In this document: in pieces, positions 10,401-17,466 of the stretch
Layout: each line of letters opens with the position of its first letter
How positions within the stretch are numbered: the stretch's first letter is position 1
Made by a program: the position numbers and the translations under genes
NCBI RefSeq assembly: GCF_032595075.1
Contig: NZ_CP118735.1
Span: forward strand, 462,001 to 526,000
Direction: 5' to 3'
Origin: Streptococcus sp. 29887
GTDB taxonomy: Bacteria > Bacillota > Bacilli > Lactobacillales > Streptococcaceae
Length of the DNA: 64,000 nucleotides
Notes under the pieces: generated by a model
The model's input: the letters and a program-made list of their open reading frames with translations, nothing else
The model's database searches: none
Told to the model about the DNA's origin: nothing

Positions 10401-12389
10401 CAAATTCGGACGGAATTAACTCGAGTTGAGGGTAAAATTCCGAGTGATTTGGGCGGGCGGAACTATATCTTAAAGAGCGATGTCTATGCGACCTCTGGAA
10501 GTAGGTATTTTGATACCTCTCCCGAATTTATCGACTACGCATACTCTGGAAAGTATGTGACCATTAGCTTGGACATCAAGGGCGAGAATCTTGTACCTGA
10601 TTCAAGAGGACTATCCCGTATTGGGTGCGAGTTGCGATTAAATCTGTCAGACGGTAAAGTCTTGTATCTCCAGTGCCAAAAAATCGTATCAGGAACGCAA
10701 CCGAGGGAACGAATTTCGGTTACGCGAAAAATTCCTGAGGGAGTTTCGGTTGTAAGTGCGAACAAAGTGAATATGTATATCCAAGTTGGCGGTACTGCAT
10801 TAGCTGGTCGTCCAAAGTTCGAACTGTCGTCTATTCCAAGCGACTGGTCACCAGCTCCAGAGGATATCAATTCGGAGTTAAACTCTACAAAGACCTTAAT
10901 TACTCAGACCGCCGAAGGTCAGACCCAACTATCCAATCGCTTGACAACGACTCAGGATAAGGTCTCTACTGCCGAAACTAAAATCAATCAATTGATTGGG
11001 GACGTATCCAGCAAAGTATCCCAGACCGATTACAACACGCTAACTGGTCGTGTAAGTAGTGCCGAGACCGCTATTACTCAAAATGCACAAGAGATTAGTA
11101 AACGTCTGACAAGTACGCAGGTTAATCAAGCTATACTTGCTGATAAAAAAATTAAAGATACTCGTAGTGACAATCAAAGTCCGCAATGGTATTGGACTAA
11201 TTATCCAAGACAAACAGTCGAGGAATTTAAAAGATCAACAGTAATTGGATTAATCGGCGAAAGCGCATATGCAATTTTGACAACGAACGTTCAATGGGAT
11301 GATTCGTCGGGAGGGAAAGTCAAACAGACCGCTAAAACAGACCGCGCTACATTTGAGCGCTATGGTGCTGGCACTACGTGGGAAGAATGGACAAAAATTG
11401 CAAACGCTGGTGATTTAGCAAACTATACGACGAAGACGGAATTTCAAACAGTCAAGGAAACGACAAGTCTTTACGAGCGAATCATCGGCTCAACGGAAAC
11501 TGGTATCAAGGATAAAGTAGCTCGTATGGTTATGGCTGATAGCCTGTTTCTAACCGAAGTAAAGGATAAGATTAGCGGTACGGCTACACGGGTGAGTCAA
11601 TTGGCAGGGTCTTATGCGATTAAAAACTTGACCAAAGCAGGCGATGTGTTGGGGCAGATTAACCTAAATCCAGATGGCTCTGTCAGGATTAATGAGGGTC
11701 TTATTAGCATAGGTGACAAGACCTATATCAAAAATGGTGTTATCAAGTCAGCTATGATTGGCAAAGGTCAAATCGGTACGGCACATATCGGTGAGATTGA
11801 TGCAGGGATAGCTAAAATCATCAATCTGGACGTGTCGAACATCAAGGGGCTTGATGCTGAATTTATTAAAGCGAAAATCGAAAATGCGTTGATAGGCTGG
11901 CTACGTGGGAAGACTATATCTGCAGTTAACAACGTGACTACTTTTGATTTAACAACTGGGCTAATCACCGTAAATAATAATCAAAGCGGTTTCTTATTCA
12001 AAGATGGCAATTCTGTAGTCGGACGATTTGGATATGGAAATATTACAAGGTTAGGTATCGGATTATCAAAAGGGATTGATATTTATACAAATAAAAATCA
12101 TTCACTTGCTTTAGGCTATGAAATGACGAATGGCATGTACAGTACCGCTATTCAAGTTGATGGCGGAAGCGGAGAAGTGCGTATTGCAAGTCCAATATAT
12201 CTTTCCGACAAAATTTACCCTCTGGCAACGAAATCGTACGGCTACCTGAGGCTTGATCCTTTTGGTAATTCCGGGTTGAAACTTACCAGAAACTCTGGCA
12301 ACGGGATAGCCTTTGATGACACCGATGTATATATAATCGTGAATGGGAATACCTATTCGTTTAAACAATGGATAATAAATAGGAGATAA
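7491..12389 (+). CDS. Tail-associated protein Tal / antireceptor with carbohydrate-binding-like modules
   Basis: This is a 1632-residue baseplate protein starting with GTG in overlap with Dit. Residues ~1-380 resemble the gp27-like/prophage tail endopeptidase domain. Residues ~390-450 have a small WYGAEDP...IWYKPD module. Residues ~450-670 and ~860-980 are long coiled coil (many A, Q, T, E). Two jelly-roll-like modules begin with the same GNRNYF / GGRNYI signature near residues 673 and 988. A region near 1219 (PQWYWTNYPRQT...) resembles a pyocin-knob/tail-fibre module. The C-terminus (from ~1480) is beta-rich and probably trimeric. The protein likely recognises host surface polysaccharide. 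Base composition is more AT-rich in the inserted modules, suggesting module exchange. Confidence 0.85.
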   Translation: MIYLFDKDEKLIKIVRKSAVKTALQKYALTTERYVSDRLTVELKGLNADELEQVEYMAIQTMEDAHTFHYFYVAQKFSDSLTTLIGVQSGIEELRKSPVYDKRPKNAFARDVITDLLAGTNWQARFVGETTPHSTNFYYTSIFDALKKVCEVWDLEMQFFVEMNGNRIGARYIDFKQRIGEAIGKRVVYGHNALQILQEVERTNIFTALVGRGKGEETGDGYGRKITFEDVVWSRTQGKPVDKPKGQKYLELPLMTRQYGIKNADGSMRPKIGFVDFSEEENPEVLIERTYRALVDSARPQLTLKTSSVYLKGVKIGDTIRVVRHDKKLDYDTRIFEITFNRLNNQSSDIKLGDRIGESNEAKVQTIADKAVEQFVNNEFSNFVQNLPDYLPSADGFNNNWYGAEDPTVKYPGKVLINDIWYKPDPEHEGHKIMLRWTGEVWEEILRTYESEALRDRIAEEIAQVNTTMQAQSEEHDRQVADILSKTQSIESLANQAKTDAASALARANQVKTEAIADARAQVATVSQAFYTAKTELQSAIASADQKARDSQASATALRNDLNLQASKILEQARAQTALTNRVTTVETLADGTRSTVAELSRTMQEATQNIASVTARTKTVEDTLSQTRTQYEALTQTVNAQTGQIDSINRRTGTIEVGLTGIQERFESIKIGNRNYFKNAKDRSYLITNAVTQDFRTYIYEDFWKNTLRFERNKVRVSFDIAFSPALPQNFTTRVHFEATPWYSSSVTFKGNTTDVQHIDLIIDLSSSNASYWADNVFIRFSNSFPVNTNVSIKNMMLYISDFKEDYAEPSEDFRSEFATYVRNATENSAELVRRIETADGKAVDAKSYAQQTAEGFKSRIESLETYKDAEGTRASQYLTASRTETAKQIAAERTAIATDYVAKSTYTEDVRGTTLKLNEIKSTADTAKQNLATYQETVDRKLTELTSSTQTLDGKIDAASAKVDTVAGQIRTELTRVEGKIPSDLGGRNYILKSDVYATSGSRYFDTSPEFIDYAYSGKYVTISLDIKGENLVPDSRGLSRIGCELRLNLSDGKVLYLQCQKIVSGTQPRERISVTRKIPEGVSVVSANKVNMYIQVGGTALAGRPKFELSSIPSDWSPAPEDINSELNSTKTLITQTAEGQTQLSNRLTTTQDKVSTAETKINQLIGDVSSKVSQTDYNTLTGRVSSAETAITQNAQEISKRLTSTQVNQAILADKKIKDTRSDNQSPQWYWTNYPRQTVEEFKRSTVIGLIGESAYAILTTNVQWDDSSGGKVKQTAKTDRATFERYGAGTTWEEWTKIANAGDLANYTTKTEFQTVKETTSLYERIIGSTETGIKDKVARMVMADSLFLTEVKDKISGTATRVSQLAGSYAIKNLTKAGDVLGQINLNPDGSVRINEGLISIGDKTYIKNGVIKSAMIGKGQIGTAHIGEIDAGIAKIINLDVSNIKGLDAEFIKAKIENALIGWLRGKTISAVNNVTTFDLTTGLITVNNNQSGFLFKDGNSVVGRFGYGNITRLGIGLSKGIDIYTNKNHSLALGYEMTNGMYSTAIQVDGGSGEVRIASPIYLSDKIYPLATKSYGYLRLDPFGNSGLKLTRNSGNGIAFDDTDVYIIVNGNTYSFKQWIINRR

Positions 12390-12391
12390 AC

Positions 12392-12607
12392 ATGAACCAA
12401 GAACAAATCAATCAAGCGCTACGCTTGACCAATAACGACCTCGTGTCAAAACTGTCAGAGGAAATGACGACGAAGAACTTGCTGGCTGTGCAACTAACTG
12501 AGGCACAGCATACCATCGCCATTTTGCAGGCGGAAATTAATGATCTAACTCAGCAACTGGACGAAGCTACTAAACCAGAAGAAATCATTGAACAAAAAGG
12601 AGAATAA
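12392..12607 (+). CDS. Small coiled-coil phage protein (71 aa)
   Basis: A 71-residue acidic, almost entirely helical protein (MNQEQINQALRLTNNDLVSK... heptads through the middle and an EEIIEQKGE tail). Such short coiled-coil proteins are common between the receptor-binding gene and the holin in streptococcal phages. Function unknown. It lies two bases after Tal with an SD (AGGAGA) and is followed closely by the next gene, whose SD lies in its last codons. Confidence 0.65.
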   Translation: MNQEQINQALRLTNNDLVSKLSEEMTTKNLLAVQLTEAQHTIAILQAEINDLTQQLDEATKPEEIIEQKGE

Positions 12608-12609
12608 TC

Positions 12610-12960
12610 ATGACTCAAACTACTAACAACACATTGCTTAATTTGGAAGAAACAACGCAACCATTTGACCTTGCGACTGCACTCCACTACATGAAGGAAA
12701 ATGGGGAATTTATCCGTTGTAAGTCGGCAACACAGGACTTTTATATGTACCGTGATGTCCAAAAGCGTCCTGCAATTGTAAATGGTCGTCGCAAGTTTGT
12801 GGACGTGGAAACGATTTGGGCATTTAACCAGTGGGGTAGTACTACCACTACCATTAACATTGCCGACATGCTCAACGAAGAGTATTGGATTATGAAATTT
12901 GACGAACATGGCAACCCAGACTGGACAGACCCACAGGCACCAGAAACACCAGGGGTCTAG
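12610..12960 (+). CDS. DUF2829/Tad2-like small phage protein (candidate anti-Thoeris protein)
   Basis: This 116-residue protein has a motif order I associate with DUF2829: a helix FDLATALHYMKENGEFIRC, a central segment with a PAIVNGRRKFVDV strand, and a closing NIADMLNEEYWIMK element that corresponds to the D-x-L-x-x-D/Y-W-x-I end of the family. Tad2, a DUF2829 protein, sequesters the cyclic ADP-ribose signal of Thoeris defence. That this copy has the same function is inference: the typical N-terminal F-G-x-A-L is only partly conserved. The ordinary alternative is an uncharacterised tail-lysis spacer protein. SD AAAGGAG precedes ATG 12610. Confidence 0.55.
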   Translation: MTQTTNNTLLNLEETTQPFDLATALHYMKENGEFIRCKSATQDFYMYRDVQKRPAIVNGRRKFVDVETIWAFNQWGSTTTTINIADMLNEEYWIMKFDEHGNPDWTDPQAPETPGV

Positions 12961-12963
12961 CCT

Positions 12964-13389
12964 ATGGCAGATCAAATCTTACACATCATCGGAGCGGTGG
13001 CACCTACTATCGGTGTCATCGCTACTGGTGGTTTTGGCTATCTTGCGGCACGGTCTAACAATCTCAATAAGGCTCAATTCGGCGAACTTAAACAGAGTAT
13101 GGAAGACATCAAAGACGATGTGTCCAATGTAAAAAAGGTCGTTAGCGATAACCGAAACAGCCTTAATGATGTCAAGGAAGAAGTAGAAACGCTTAAAAAT
13201 AGCAGTCGCAGTAGCCGTCGGTATCTGCTGTACAAGGACTTGGAAATGGCTATCGAGCGTGGATGGACAACGCTGGAAGAACGCAGGGAAGTTGCCAAGC
13301 TATTTGATAGCTACAAGATACTTGGTGGTAACGGCGAGATAGAAACCATGTACCAAATTTATATACAATTACAAATAAAGGAGGGATAA
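12964..13389 (+). CDS. Phage membrane-anchored coiled-coil protein
   Basis: The 141-residue product has one N-terminal membrane segment (IIGAVAPTIGVIATGGFGYLAA, residues ~7-29), a central coiled coil (MEDIKDDVSNVKKVVSDNRN...) and a basic/acidic helical C-terminus. It sits directly in front of the holin. Proteins of this design are frequent in lysis modules and may be a holin partner or antiholin; I cannot assign a precise role. Confidence 0.65.
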   Translation: MADQILHIIGAVAPTIGVIATGGFGYLAARSNNLNKAQFGELKQSMEDIKDDVSNVKKVVSDNRNSLNDVKEEVETLKNSSRSSRRYLLYKDLEMAIERGWTTLEERREVAKLFDSYKILGGNGEIETMYQIYIQLQIKEG

Positions 13390-13390
13390 T

Positions 13391-13630
13391 ATGCGTAAAA
13401 TCAATTGGGGTGTACGACTCCGAAATAAGACATTTTGGTGGACCTTAATGCCATTGATTGTGCTATTGACACAGCAATTAGGCTTTAATTGGGTGCCGAA
13501 GGATTGGGAAACCACTTTTGGCACAATCATGTCCATCTTAACCGTGGTCGGTGTCATCAACGACCCGACAACTAACGGGATTGCTGATAGCGAACAGGCT
13601 CTACACTACTACGAGCCGAAGGTGGACTGA
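13391..13630 (+). CDS. Phage holin, phi-LC3 family
   Basis: The 79-residue protein begins MRKINWGVRLRNKTFWWTLMPLIVLL and carries two hydrophobic segments (WWTLMPLIVLLTQQLGF and TIMSILTVVGVINDPTT), ending with the DPTT-GIADS motif that is diagnostic for phi-LC3 holins. It makes the membrane hole that lets the endolysin reach the wall. An SD (GGAGGG) precedes ATG 13391. Its stop overlaps the start of a 35-codon reading frame. Confidence 0.9.
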   Translation: MRKINWGVRLRNKTFWWTLMPLIVLLTQQLGFNWVPKDWETTFGTIMSILTVVGVINDPTTNGIADSEQALHYYEPKVD

Positions 13631-13737
13631 TGAGGACTCTTAAAATTATTTTTTGTGTGTTGGCGTTGATTATATTGGCGCCGATTGCATTTTTGCTTTT
13701 ACCATTTATGGAGGTGTTAAATGACAACCGCAAATGA
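13630..13737 (+). CDS. 35-residue single-membrane-segment protein overlapping the lysin gene
   Basis: ATG 13630 shares its A with the holin stop (TGATG) and the frame ends with TGA at 13735-13737, inside the first codons of the endolysin. The product is MRTLKIIFCVLALIILAPIAF followed by LLLPFMEVLNDNRK-type residues: a short basic N-terminus and one membrane helix. It may be a second small holin, an antiholin or a leader that couples lysin translation to the holin. The lysin SD lies inside this gene. Confidence 0.5.
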   Translation: MRTLKIIFCVLALIILAPIAFLLLPFMEVLNDNRK

Positions 13738-14452
13738 AGTAGTACAATTTTTCGTTAACCTAGCCAACGCTGGCATGGGTGTTGACAAGGACGGCATGTT
13801 TGGTACGCAATGTGCGGATGTGCCAAGCTACACTGCCAAACATTGGTTTGGTGTTGATTTGTGGGGCAACGCTATCGACTTGCTCAATTCGGCTGCTGCA
13901 GTCGGTTGGGAAGTCCATTACATGCCTACTGATGCCAATCCGCAAGCAGGCGATTTCTTTGTATCTAACGCCTTCTTCGGCGGTGTTAATTACGGACATA
14001 CTGGTATCGTGATAGCCGATAGCGACGGATATACCATGCAAACCGTCGAGCAAAACATTGACGGCAACTGGGACGCTTTAGAGGTTGGAGGGCCTGCCCG
14101 TTTTAACGAGCGTGGTTTTTCAAACGTGGTAGGATGGTTCCGTCCACCGTACTCAGCTGGTAGCAATACCCAAATTGCCCAACCAACTTCGGATGAAATT
14201 GAGCTGATTCCAGAGACCGGTACATTTACTGTCGGAGATAGCCCAATCAATGTACGCCGTGCGCCTAGCCTTAACGGTGAAATCGTAGCTGTTTACGAAC
14301 CTGGCCGATCTGTCAAATATGACAGCAAGGGCTCTGCTAATGGCTACCGTTGGATTAGCTATATCGGTAGCTCCGGCTATCGTAATTATGTGGCGATAGG
14401 TCAGACGGATAGCGCAGGCAACAGAATCAGCCTGTGGGGAACAATAAAATAG
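13721..14452 (+). CDS. Endolysin: CHAP amidase/peptidase with SH3b domain
   Basis: The 243-residue lysin has an N-terminal CHAP domain with the catalytic pair Cys31 (in GTQCADVPSY) and His93 (in NYGHTGIV), then Glu112 or nearby as third residue, followed by a linker and a C-terminal SH3b-type wall-binding domain from ~165 (TFTVGDSPINVRRAPSLNGEI...). There is no signal peptide, so release depends on the holin. An SD (GGAGGTG) lies 8 bases before ATG 13721. It is the last phage gene and is followed by a terminator. Confidence 0.9.
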   Translation: MTTANEVVQFFVNLANAGMGVDKDGMFGTQCADVPSYTAKHWFGVDLWGNAIDLLNSAAAVGWEVHYMPTDANPQAGDFFVSNAFFGGVNYGHTGIVIADSDGYTMQTVEQNIDGNWDALEVGGPARFNERGFSNVVGWFRPPYSAGSNTQIAQPTSDEIELIPETGTFTVGDSPINVRRAPSLNGEIVAVYEPGRSVKYDSKGSANGYRWISYIGSSGYRNYVAIGQTDSAGNRISLWGTIK

Positions 14453-14458
14453 ATTTCA

Positions 14459-14487
14459 GCCCAGCGATTGCTGGGCCTTTTTTGTTG
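14459..14487 (+). terminator. Terminator after the endolysin
   Basis: GCCCAGC / GCTGGGC form a 7-bp stem with a 4-base loop followed by a T run (CTTTTTTG). It ends the late phage transcript. Confidence 0.85.
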
Positions 14488-14490
14488 CTC

Positions 14491-14570
14491 AAGATACAGT
14501 AGGAAACAGTAGGATACAGTAGGATACAGTAGGATACAGTAGGATACAGTAGGATACAGTAGGATACAGT
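14491..14570. repeat. Tandem 10-bp repeat, eight units (aggatacagt)
   Basis: Eight head-to-tail units of 10 bp: the first reads aagatacagt, the second aggaaacagt and the last six are exact aggatacagt. There are no spacers. The unit length is close to one helical turn, so any bound protein would sit on one face of the DNA. It lies at the very right end of the prophage just after the late terminator. Confidence 0.95.
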
Positions 14571-14573
14571 ATT

Positions 14574-14650
14574 CTATTGTTCAAAAGCAGTCAAAATTGC
14601 ACAATAGACTTTACCTTTATCACGGACATTTTGCAAAATTGCCGTTTTGC
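14574..14650. repeat. Two small inverted repeats near the prophage right end
   Basis: CTATTGT at 14574-14580 is repeated inverted (ACAATAG) at 14601-14607. A second pair, GCAAAA and TTTTGC, lies near 14633-14650. They may mark the phage-chromosome junction, but no att core can be named because the other end of the prophage is absent. Confidence 0.4.
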
Positions 14651-14728
14651 GGAAAAAAAGACCTTGTCCAGAGGTCGGGGAATAGTCGGGGAGTTGTAAC
14701 TATAAATAGCTATATAATAAGTAAAAAA

Positions 14729-14751
14729 ACTATCATAACGATAGTCTTTTT
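14729..14751. terminator. Bidirectional terminator between prophage and yigZ
   Basis: ACTATC (14729-14734) pairs with GATAGT (14740-14745), with an A run on the left and a T run on the right, so it can work for the minus-strand yigZ and for anything coming from the phage side. Confidence 0.7.
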
Positions 14752-15383
14752 TAATGGACAGGTACCTCAACGATACGGCTGTCAGTCTTCTCCGCCTGAA
14801 CTTTTCCATGGTAAAACTCCGTCAGGCTAGCCAAAGTTTTTTCCAAATGTTCCTTATCCACAAAAATCATGGTTGACACCTCGGTCGTGAATTGAGTATC
14901 AAACTCTTCCAGACCTCGCTCCGCACGCCAATTGGCAAATTCTTGGTATTGGGCATAGGACATGGTGATGGAAATTCCTTCCTGTTCCTTGACTTCCACA
15001 ACCCCAATTTCCTTGACAGCACTAGCAACAGCACCAGCGTAGGCACGAATTAGACCGCCAGCACCTAACTTGATACCACCAAAATAGCGGGTAACCACTG
15101 TTGCGACATTGGTCAGTTGGTGATTTTCTAAAACCGTTAGCATGGGTACTCCAGCAGTACCAGACGGTTCCCCGTCATCTGAGGACCGCTTGATTTCCAT
15201 ATTTTCTCCAAGGACAAAGGCAGAGCAGTTATGGGTGGCCTTGTAATGTTCTTTTTTGATCTTGTTGATAAAGTCGCGAGCCTCTTCCTCACTGGTCACT
15301 CGCTTCATAAAACAGATAAAACGAGATTTCTTAATTTCTTCTTCAACAATACCGTCTTCTTTAATCGTCTTAAATTCTTTCAT
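14751..15383 (-). CDS. yigZ: YigZ/IMPACT family protein
   Basis: This 210-residue protein of the IMPACT/YigZ family has the family N-terminus (FKTIKEDGIVEEEIKKSRFI), the SDDGEPSGTAG motif and the RYFGGIKLGAGGL-RAY signature, followed by a C-terminal DUF1949-like domain. The family is linked to translation or amino acid stress in other organisms; its role in bacteria is not settled. Start ATG 15383 was chosen because it matches the usual length and because the predicted transcription start falls on it. It is divergent from comFA. Confidence 0.9.
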   Translation of the reverse strand: MKEFKTIKEDGIVEEEIKKSRFICFMKRVTSEEEARDFINKIKKEHYKATHNCSAFVLGENMEIKRSSDDGEPSGTAGVPMLTVLENHQLTNVATVVTRYFGGIKLGAGGLIRAYAGAVASAVKEIGVVEVKEQEGISITMSYAQYQEFANWRAERGLEEFDTQFTTEVSTMIFVDKEHLEKTLASLTEFYHGKVQAEKTDSRIVEVPVH

Positions 15384-15418
15384 AAGCAAATTGTACTAAT
15401 TTTTTTCAAAACTGACAA
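15383..15418 (-). promoter_or_regulatory. yigZ promoter, probably giving a leaderless mRNA
   Basis: On the minus strand TTGTCA (15418-15413) and TACAAT (15395-15390) are separated by exactly 17 bases. Seven bases below the -10 box is the A of the yigZ ATG at 15383. No SD is visible before that ATG, in agreement with leaderless initiation. Confidence 0.65.
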
Positions 15419-15423
15419 GAAAT

Positions 15424-15431
15424 TCCGAATA
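15424..15431 (+). promoter_or_regulatory. Com-box (cin-box, SigX/ComX promoter element) of comFA
   Basis: TCCGAATA fits the T-N-CGAATA consensus of the streptococcal late-competence box. It lies only 6 to 9 bases before the comFA start codons, so transcription should begin at or almost at the start codon. This places comFA-comFC under the competence sigma factor. Confidence 0.8.
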
Positions 15432-15439
15432 AATAAGTG

Positions 15440-16732
15440 ATGAAAGAATTAGAAAATTATTATGGAAGACTATTTACCAAATACCAATTGACCCCAGCAG
15501 AGCGAGAAAAAGCAGAGAAGCTATCCAGTGTCACCGACAAGCATGCCTGCTTTCGCTGTGGTACAGCTTTTGAAGAAGAAAATAAATTGCCAAATGATGC
15601 CTACTACTGTCGAGCCTGTTTGCTTCTAGGCAGAGTACGGTCAGATGAAGAACTCTATCATTTTCCACAGGAAGAATTTCCTGTAAATAGGTGTTTGAAA
15701 TGGAAGGGGACATTAACAGATTGGCAGCAAATGATTTCAGATGGATTGGTTGAGAATGTAGGAAAAAGACAGGCTACACTGGTTCATGCTGTAACAGGAG
15801 CAGGAAAAACGGAAATGATTTATCATACAGTTGCATCCGTGATTGATAAAGGAGGGGCAGTCTGTCTAGCTAGTCCTCGAATAGACGTCTGCATAGAACT
15901 CTATAAGCGCCTTCAAGATGACTTCTCAGTACCGATTAGTTTGCTACATGGAGAGTCAGAACCCTATTTCCGAACGCCGCTTGTTGTAGCGACCACCCAT
16001 CAGTTACTAAAATTTTACCAGGCCTTTGATTTGGTTTTGATTGACGAAGTCGACGCCTTTCCCTATGCTGACAACCCCATGCTCTACCGTGCTGCTGATA
16101 ACGCGGTTAAGGAAGACGGTGTCCAAGTATTTTTGACGGCAACGTCAACAGATGAACTGGACAGAAAAGTCAAAACAGGCAAATTAAAACGGCTCAGCCT
16201 CCCCAGACGATTTCACGGCAATCCACTGGTTGTTCCGCAAAAGGTTTGGTTTTCCAAATTTGATGCCAATCTAAAAAAACAGAAATTAGCCCCCAAACTT
16301 ACTCGAGCCATTCAAGAACAAAGAAAAACAGGTCACCCCTTGCTCATATTTGTGCCAGAAATTTCCAAAGGTCAAGATTTTGCTAAGATAATGGAAAAAA
16401 CATTTCCAGAAGAAACTGTTGGCTTTGTATCCAGTCAAACTGAAAATCGACTTGATATAGTAGAAGGCTTTCGCAATCAAAAGATTACCATTCTCATTTC
16501 TACCACCATTTTAGAACGTGGTGTCACCTTTCCAAAAGTAGATGTTATAGTGGTCCAAGCCAATCATTACCTCTACACATCGTCTAGTCTTGTACAGATT
16601 GCTGGTCGTGTAGGTCGAAGTATAGACCGTCCGACAGGCTTGCTCCAATTTTTCCACGAGGGGTCTACTCGTTCCATTGAAAAGGCTATTGCAGAAATCA
16701 AACAAATGAACAAGGAGGCAGGCTATGTCTAA
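15440..16732 (+). CDS. comFA: ComFA, late-competence DNA uptake ATPase/helicase
   Basis: ComFA drives entry of single-stranded DNA through the membrane channel during transformation. The 430-residue protein has an N-terminal zinc finger (CFRCG and YYCRAC, Cys about 37/40 and 57/60), Walker A GAGKT near residue 124, a DEVD box near 201, and a C-terminal helicase domain with QIAGRVGRS. I use ATG 15440; GTG 15437 directly before it is equally possible. No SD is visible, and the SigX box is immediately upstream. The gene overlaps comFC by eight bases. Confidence 0.95.
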   Translation: MKELENYYGRLFTKYQLTPAEREKAEKLSSVTDKHACFRCGTAFEEENKLPNDAYYCRACLLLGRVRSDEELYHFPQEEFPVNRCLKWKGTLTDWQQMISDGLVENVGKRQATLVHAVTGAGKTEMIYHTVASVIDKGGAVCLASPRIDVCIELYKRLQDDFSVPISLLHGESEPYFRTPLVVATTHQLLKFYQAFDLVLIDEVDAFPYADNPMLYRAADNAVKEDGVQVFLTATSTDELDRKVKTGKLKRLSLPRRFHGNPLVVPQKVWFSKFDANLKKQKLAPKLTRAIQEQRKTGHPLLIFVPEISKGQDFAKIMEKTFPEETVGFVSSQTENRLDIVEGFRNQKITILISTTILERGVTFPKVDVIVVQANHYLYTSSSLVQIAGRVGRSIDRPTGLLQFFHEGSTRSIEKAIAEIKQMNKEAGYV

Positions 16733-17390
16733 CTGCTTACTCTGTGATCAAACCATGAAAACCAGACAAACCTTTTCTGAGCTTATTTTCTTTGGTAAGT
16801 CCCAGTCAGGAGTTTGTAATGACTGTATGGCTACTTTTGAAGAAATAGCAGAGCAACACTGTTCGCATTGTGCTAAAAGTGGAGAAGAAGAGACCTGCAA
16901 AGACTGTCGTTACTGGTTAAGCCAAGGGAAATCAGTGTCTCACACAGCTATTTTTCAGTACAATGAAGCCATGGCAGATTACTTTAGTCGCTACAAATTT
17001 CAAGGCGATTACATCCTCAGGAAAATCTTTGCAGAACAAGTCCAAAAAGCTCTAGAACCTTATTCCGACTATACAATCGTTCCCATTCCGCTCAGTCAAG
17101 AACGACTAGAAGAACGGGGATTTAATCAAGTGACAGGAATATTGGATGCGGCTAGGGTCCCCTATAAAGAATTGTTAGGCAAACGAGCTAGCCAAAAGCA
17201 ATCCTCAAAAAGTCGAGAAGAGAGGCTAGGAACAGAACAAACATTTTATCTGGTGGATGAAAAAAGTCTCCCAGAAAAAATTTTATTAGTTGACGATATT
17301 TACACAACAGGGGCTACAATCCAGCTTGCTACAAGGCTTTTCATGAAAACAAGTCAGAAAGAAATCAAAACATTTTCACTCGCACGATAA
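16725..17390 (+). CDS. comFC: ComFC, competence protein with phosphoribosyltransferase fold
   Basis: The 221-residue protein has an N-terminal zinc-binding region with paired cysteines (CLLC, CNDC, CSHC, CKDC) and a C-terminal phosphoribosyltransferase-like domain with ILLVDDIYTTGAT near residues 189-201. ComFC partners ComFA in transformation. The start lies within the end of comFA behind an SD (AAGGAGG), so the two are co-translated. Confidence 0.93.
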   Translation: MSNCLLCDQTMKTRQTFSELIFFGKSQSGVCNDCMATFEEIAEQHCSHCAKSGEEETCKDCRYWLSQGKSVSHTAIFQYNEAMADYFSRYKFQGDYILRKIFAEQVQKALEPYSDYTIVPIPLSQERLEERGFNQVTGILDAARVPYKELLGKRASQKQSSKSREERLGTEQTFYLVDEKSLPEKILLVDDIYTTGATIQLATRLFMKTSQKEIKTFSLAR

Positions 17391-17398
17391 GAAAACGC

Positions 17399-17426
17399 TT
17401 GCATTTTTTTGGTAATGTGATATAAT
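17399..17426 (+). promoter_or_regulatory. hpf promoter
   Basis: TTGCAT (17399-17404) and TATAAT (17421-17426) lie 16 bases apart, with an extended -10 TG (TGATATAAT). It lies between comFC and hpf. Confidence 0.75.
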
Positions 17427-17466
17427 AATAGTGAAGAAAGGCGAAAGCCAAGAAAGAGGTACTAAT

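Larger units (their letters stand above)
1..14610 (+). mobile_element. Prophage right arm (head-tail, tail and lysis modules), partial
   Basis: All genes from the window start to the endolysin run in one direction with small gaps or overlaps, in the classical siphovirus order: capsid, connectors, tail tube, tail chaperones, tape measure, Dit, Tal, holin, lysin. The left part (packaging, replication, lysogeny, integrase) is outside the window. The right boundary is placed after the tandem repeats that follow the lysin terminator; the host gene yigZ begins shortly after. No att core could be identified without the left end. The structural genes look intact, so the prophage may be functional. 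Confidence 0.9.

Noticed and set aside
14491..14570. CRISPR array
   Set aside because: The repeat units are 10 bp and directly adjacent without spacers, and no cas genes are in the window.
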